Shown here piece by piece: positions 61,638 through 64,000 of a stretch of 64,000 nt of DNA (within the stretch, counting starts at the first letter, position 1; the number at the start of each line of letters is the position of its first letter). The position numbers were made by a program, and so were the translations under genes. A model generated the notes under the pieces. It was not told the origin of the DNA. It ran no database searches and saw only the letters and a program-made list of their open reading frames with translations. This stretch comes from Hyphomicrobium_B sp001006785. Lineage in GTDB: Bacteria > Pseudomonadota > Alphaproteobacteria > Rhizobiales > Hyphomicrobiaceae. The stretch lies in NCBI RefSeq assembly GCF_001006785.1, contig NZ_CDHO01000003.1:930001-994000 (forward strand). Reading direction: 5' to 3'.

Positions 61638-62603
61638 GGCACCCCGATAGAACTAGACCGCTTAGCAATATTTTCTTTTGATCGAAATGCAAGCCATTAG
61701 TGGTTGGCCTGTCTCCACAATTCGTGCCGCAATGTCCGTTTTATAACACAGTGAGAGCACCCCAAATCAACGCCACTGCAATCCCGGAAACGATCACGTT
61801 TGATTGCAGATCTTCACCTGGCAAATGCTCTTTGTGTTTGAAGTGGCGATACATGAAAACGGGCGGCTCCGCGCCGCGACGGCGCATCGAAACGCTCTAC
61901 AGCTTCGCTGCGCATTGAAGACGACACCGAAATTACAGGCCGATCGCAAGCAACGCCTCGGGCTGCAAACCACAGTCACTTCGGTTAGCGGAACGGCCCC
62001 TTCGATTTTGCAGTCATTCGAATTGGAGATTGCAACGACATCCAATGAGTTCCGGAAAAAATGCATAGCCATTACGGCCATGTCTTTCCGCGTTTCATGT
62101 GGATTTGCTCAGCTGAATAATTTGGCATTCGCGGTAATACCACACCAAACACCTATTGAAGCGAATTCAATATGTGTTCGATTTCGCACAAACGCCCCTC
62201 GGACCCGCCGCAAATAGCATCGAACTACGACGCATTTTTCGCCGTCTCGGAACTACGGTCCCCTCGCCTCGGCTCCGCTCGAACTCGGCCACGCCATCCG
62301 CAACACGGACTCTCCAACCACCGTTCGATCAAAAAAAATCGAAAGGAGTTTGCTGCAGAGCACCAAGAAAACTTCATAAGCCCTGCATTATAACGCAGGA
62401 TCCATATAAGCGGCGACAATCGCGCAGTGCGATCAAACGCGCGACACAGCCAGAAAAACACGCGCCGTAGAAACAGCATCTCGTTGTCACAACCGCAGTG
62501 CAGCATAATAAAGACCTGCGCGGCCCAACAATGTTGCTTTACTCGAATAAAACATTCGCTATACGAAACCGCGATTACTGAGCGATAGCCGCGGAGCAGC
62601 TGC
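61638..62603. other. Intergenic region upstream of fhs
   Basis: About 970 bases with no protein-coding signal that I can support, divergent between the frameshifted dehydratase gene and fhs. No tetrahydrofolate or ZTP riboswitch consensus was recognised. A small imperfect hairpin lies near 62,385-62,402 (CCTGC...GCAGG). Confidence 0.4.
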
Positions 62604-64000
62604 ATGTCCCAAGGATCCGACATCGAAATAGCGCGTCATGCGAAACTGAAGCCTATCACCGACGTCGCCGCAAAATTTGGAATTCCGGCAGACGCTCTCA
62701 TTCCCTACGGCTGGACCAAAGCAAAGGTCACCGCGCAGTATCTTGAAAGCATCCAATCCTTCAGCAACGGCCACCTGATCCTCGTCACGGCGATCAGCCC
62801 GACGCCAGCGGGCGAAGGCAAGACGACGACGACGGTCGGCCTCGGCGACGGCCTCAACCGCATCGGCAAGAAGGCGATCATGGCGCTGCGCGAGCCGTCG
62901 CTCGGACCGTGCTTCGGCGTCAAGGGCGGCGCCGCCGGCGGCGGTTACGCCCAGGTCGTGCCGATGGAAGACATCAACCTGCATTTCACCGGCGACTTCC
63001 ACGCCATCACCAGCGCCCACAACCTGCTTTCCGCGCTGATCGACAACCACATCTACTGGGGCAACGCCCTCGGCATCGACCAGCGCCGCGTCGGCTGGAA
63101 GCGCGTCCTCGACATGAACGATCGCGCGCTGCGCTCGATCGTCAACTCGCTGGGCGGCGTCTCGAACGGCTTCCCGCGCGAGGACGGCTTCGACATCACG
63201 GTCGCCTCGGAAGTCATGGCGATCCTCTGCCTGTCGAAGGATCTGAAGGATCTCGAAACCCGCCTCGGCAACATCATCGTCGGCTACACGCGCGACAAGA
63301 AGCCGGTCCGCGCCCGCGATCTCAAGGCCGACGGCGCCATGACGGTACTCTTGAAAGACGCGCTGCAGCCGAACCTCGTGCAGACGCTCGAGAACAACCC
63401 CGTGTTCATTCACGGCGGTCCGTTCGCCAACATCGCGCATGGTTGCAACTCGGTGCTCGCGACGACGACGGCTCTGAAGCTCGCCGACTACGTCGTGACC
63501 GAAGCCGGCTTCGGCGCTGACTTGGGCGCGGAGAAGTTCTTCGACATCAAGTGCCGCAAGGCCGGCCTCGCGCCGTCGGCGGTCGTCATCGTCGCGACGG
63601 TGCGCGCGCTCAAGATGCATGGCGGCGTCGCCAAGGATGATCTCAAGGCCGAGAACGCCGCGGCGGTGGCCAAGGGCTGCGAGAACCTCAAGCGCCACAT
63701 CGAGAACGTCAACAAGTTCGGCGTTCCGGCTGTCGTGGCGGTGAACAAGTTCATCACCGACACCGACGCCGAGATCGCGGAAGTGCAGAAGGCCGCCGAA
63801 AGCATGGGCACGAAGGCGTTCCTGTGCACGCACTGGGCCGACGGCGGCAAGGGCACGGAAGACTTGGCGCACCACGTCGTCAAGGTCATCGACGAGGGCA
63901 AGGCGAACTTCAAGCCGCTCTACCCGTCGGAAATGAGCCTGCGCGACAAGGTGAAGACGATCGCGACGGAAATCTATCGTGCCGCCGACATCTCTTGCGA
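62604..64000 (+). CDS. fhs: Formate-tetrahydrofolate ligase (partial at 3' end)
   Basis: The first 465 residues of formyltetrahydrofolate synthetase, cut by the window end. The start MSQGSDIEIARHAKLKPITDVAAKFGIPADALIPYG and the ATP-binding PTPAGEGKTTTTVGL are diagnostic, followed by ALREPSLGPCFGVKGGAAGGGYAQVVPMEDINLHFTGD, HGGPFANIAHGCNSV and the later FITDTDAEIAEVQ. It makes 10-formyl-THF from formate and ATP, the entry of formate carbon into the serine cycle in methylotrophs. Its ATG is at 62604. The remainder lies outside the window. Confidence 0.97.
   Translation, partial: MSQGSDIEIARHAKLKPITDVAAKFGIPADALIPYGWTKAKVTAQYLESIQSFSNGHLILVTAISPTPAGEGKTTTTVGLGDGLNRIGKKAIMALREPSLGPCFGVKGGAAGGGYAQVVPMEDINLHFTGDFHAITSAHNLLSALIDNHIYWGNALGIDQRRVGWKRVLDMNDRALRSIVNSLGGVSNGFPREDGFDITVASEVMAILCLSKDLKDLETRLGNIIVGYTRDKKPVRARDLKADGAMTVLLKDALQPNLVQTLENNPVFIHGGPFANIAHGCNSVLATTTALKLADYVVTEAGFGADLGAEKFFDIKCRKAGLAPSAVVIVATVRALKMHGGVAKDDLKAENAAAVAKGCENLKRHIENVNKFGVPAVVAVNKFITDTDAEIAEVQKAAESMGTKAFLCTHWADGGKGTEDLAHHVVKVIDEGKANFKPLYPSEMSLRDKVKTIATEIYRAADISC

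Noticed and set aside
61638..62603. Possible THF or ZTP riboswitch upstream of fhs
   Set aside because: I could not find the conserved core of either class in this region.
62559..63875. A 438-residue minus-strand open frame opposite fhs
   Set aside because: Shadow of formate-tetrahydrofolate ligase, which is unmistakable on the plus strand.

Overview
The window looks like a chromosomal segment of a methylotrophic alphaproteobacterium close to Hyphomicrobium. The evidence is the gene set: ethylmalonyl-CoA pathway enzymes (end of crotonyl-CoA carboxylase/reductase, methylsuccinyl-CoA dehydrogenase), a dimethylamine dehydrogenase with its own electron-transfer flavoprotein chain, and formate-tetrahydrofolate ligase. 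The alphaproteobacterial order rplU-rpmA-GNAT-obg-proB-proA-nadD-rsfS-rlmH agrees. The core is GC-rich.

Layout. (1) 1-14,400 is housekeeping: ccr end, yihY, mcd, a META-domain protein, an SDR, then a long leftward block from rplU to a DNA-deoxyinosine glycosylase, with a ChaA-type cation/proton antiporter inserted between obg and proB, and a probable Ntn-hydrolase. (2) 14,422-31,549: a tRNA-Ser(CGA) whose last 26 bases recur (25/26 matching) at 31,524-31,549, bounding an island of about 17 kb. Inside are an operon of a small protein, a Rad50-like ATPase with zinc-binding cysteines and an AbiV-like protein; a PD-(D/E)XK-like protein; a PIN-like protein; a HEPN/Swt1-like protein with four 12-residue repeats; an orphan AbiEi-like protein; and a compact DUF2779 - SIR2 - HerA - KTSC cassette. 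A serine resolvase and an AlpA-type regulator are present, but no tyrosine integrase was found. The island is best read as a defence island.

(3) 31,700-38,900 is methylated-amine oxidation: etfA, a 1063-residue fusion of a membrane Fe-S (NarI/HdrD-like) quinone oxidoreductase with EtfB, a cupin, and dimethylamine dehydrogenase. Three active-site residues match the dimethylamine rather than the trimethylamine enzyme. Dimethylamine dehydrogenase would pass electrons to EtfA plus the fused EtfB, and the membrane Fe-S half would reduce quinone.

(4) 39,400-61,700 is a surface-polysaccharide locus. It carries a probable complete route to UDP-ManNAc3NAcA (WbpA, B, E, D, I homologues), a bacillosamine-type set (PglF, E, D, C homologues, the PglF gene being frameshifted), glycosyltransferases, a flippase, polymerase/ligase proteins and an asparagine-synthase homologue that may amidate a uronic acid. 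(5) The window ends inside formate-tetrahydrofolate ligase.

The most unusual items are the SIR2-HerA-KTSC cassette with its DUF2779 neighbour, the ATPase/AbiV operon, the oxidoreductase-EtfB fusion, and a hairpin that contains the ribosome-binding site of the dimethylamine dehydrogenase gene. All calls come from reading the sequence; no database search was run.
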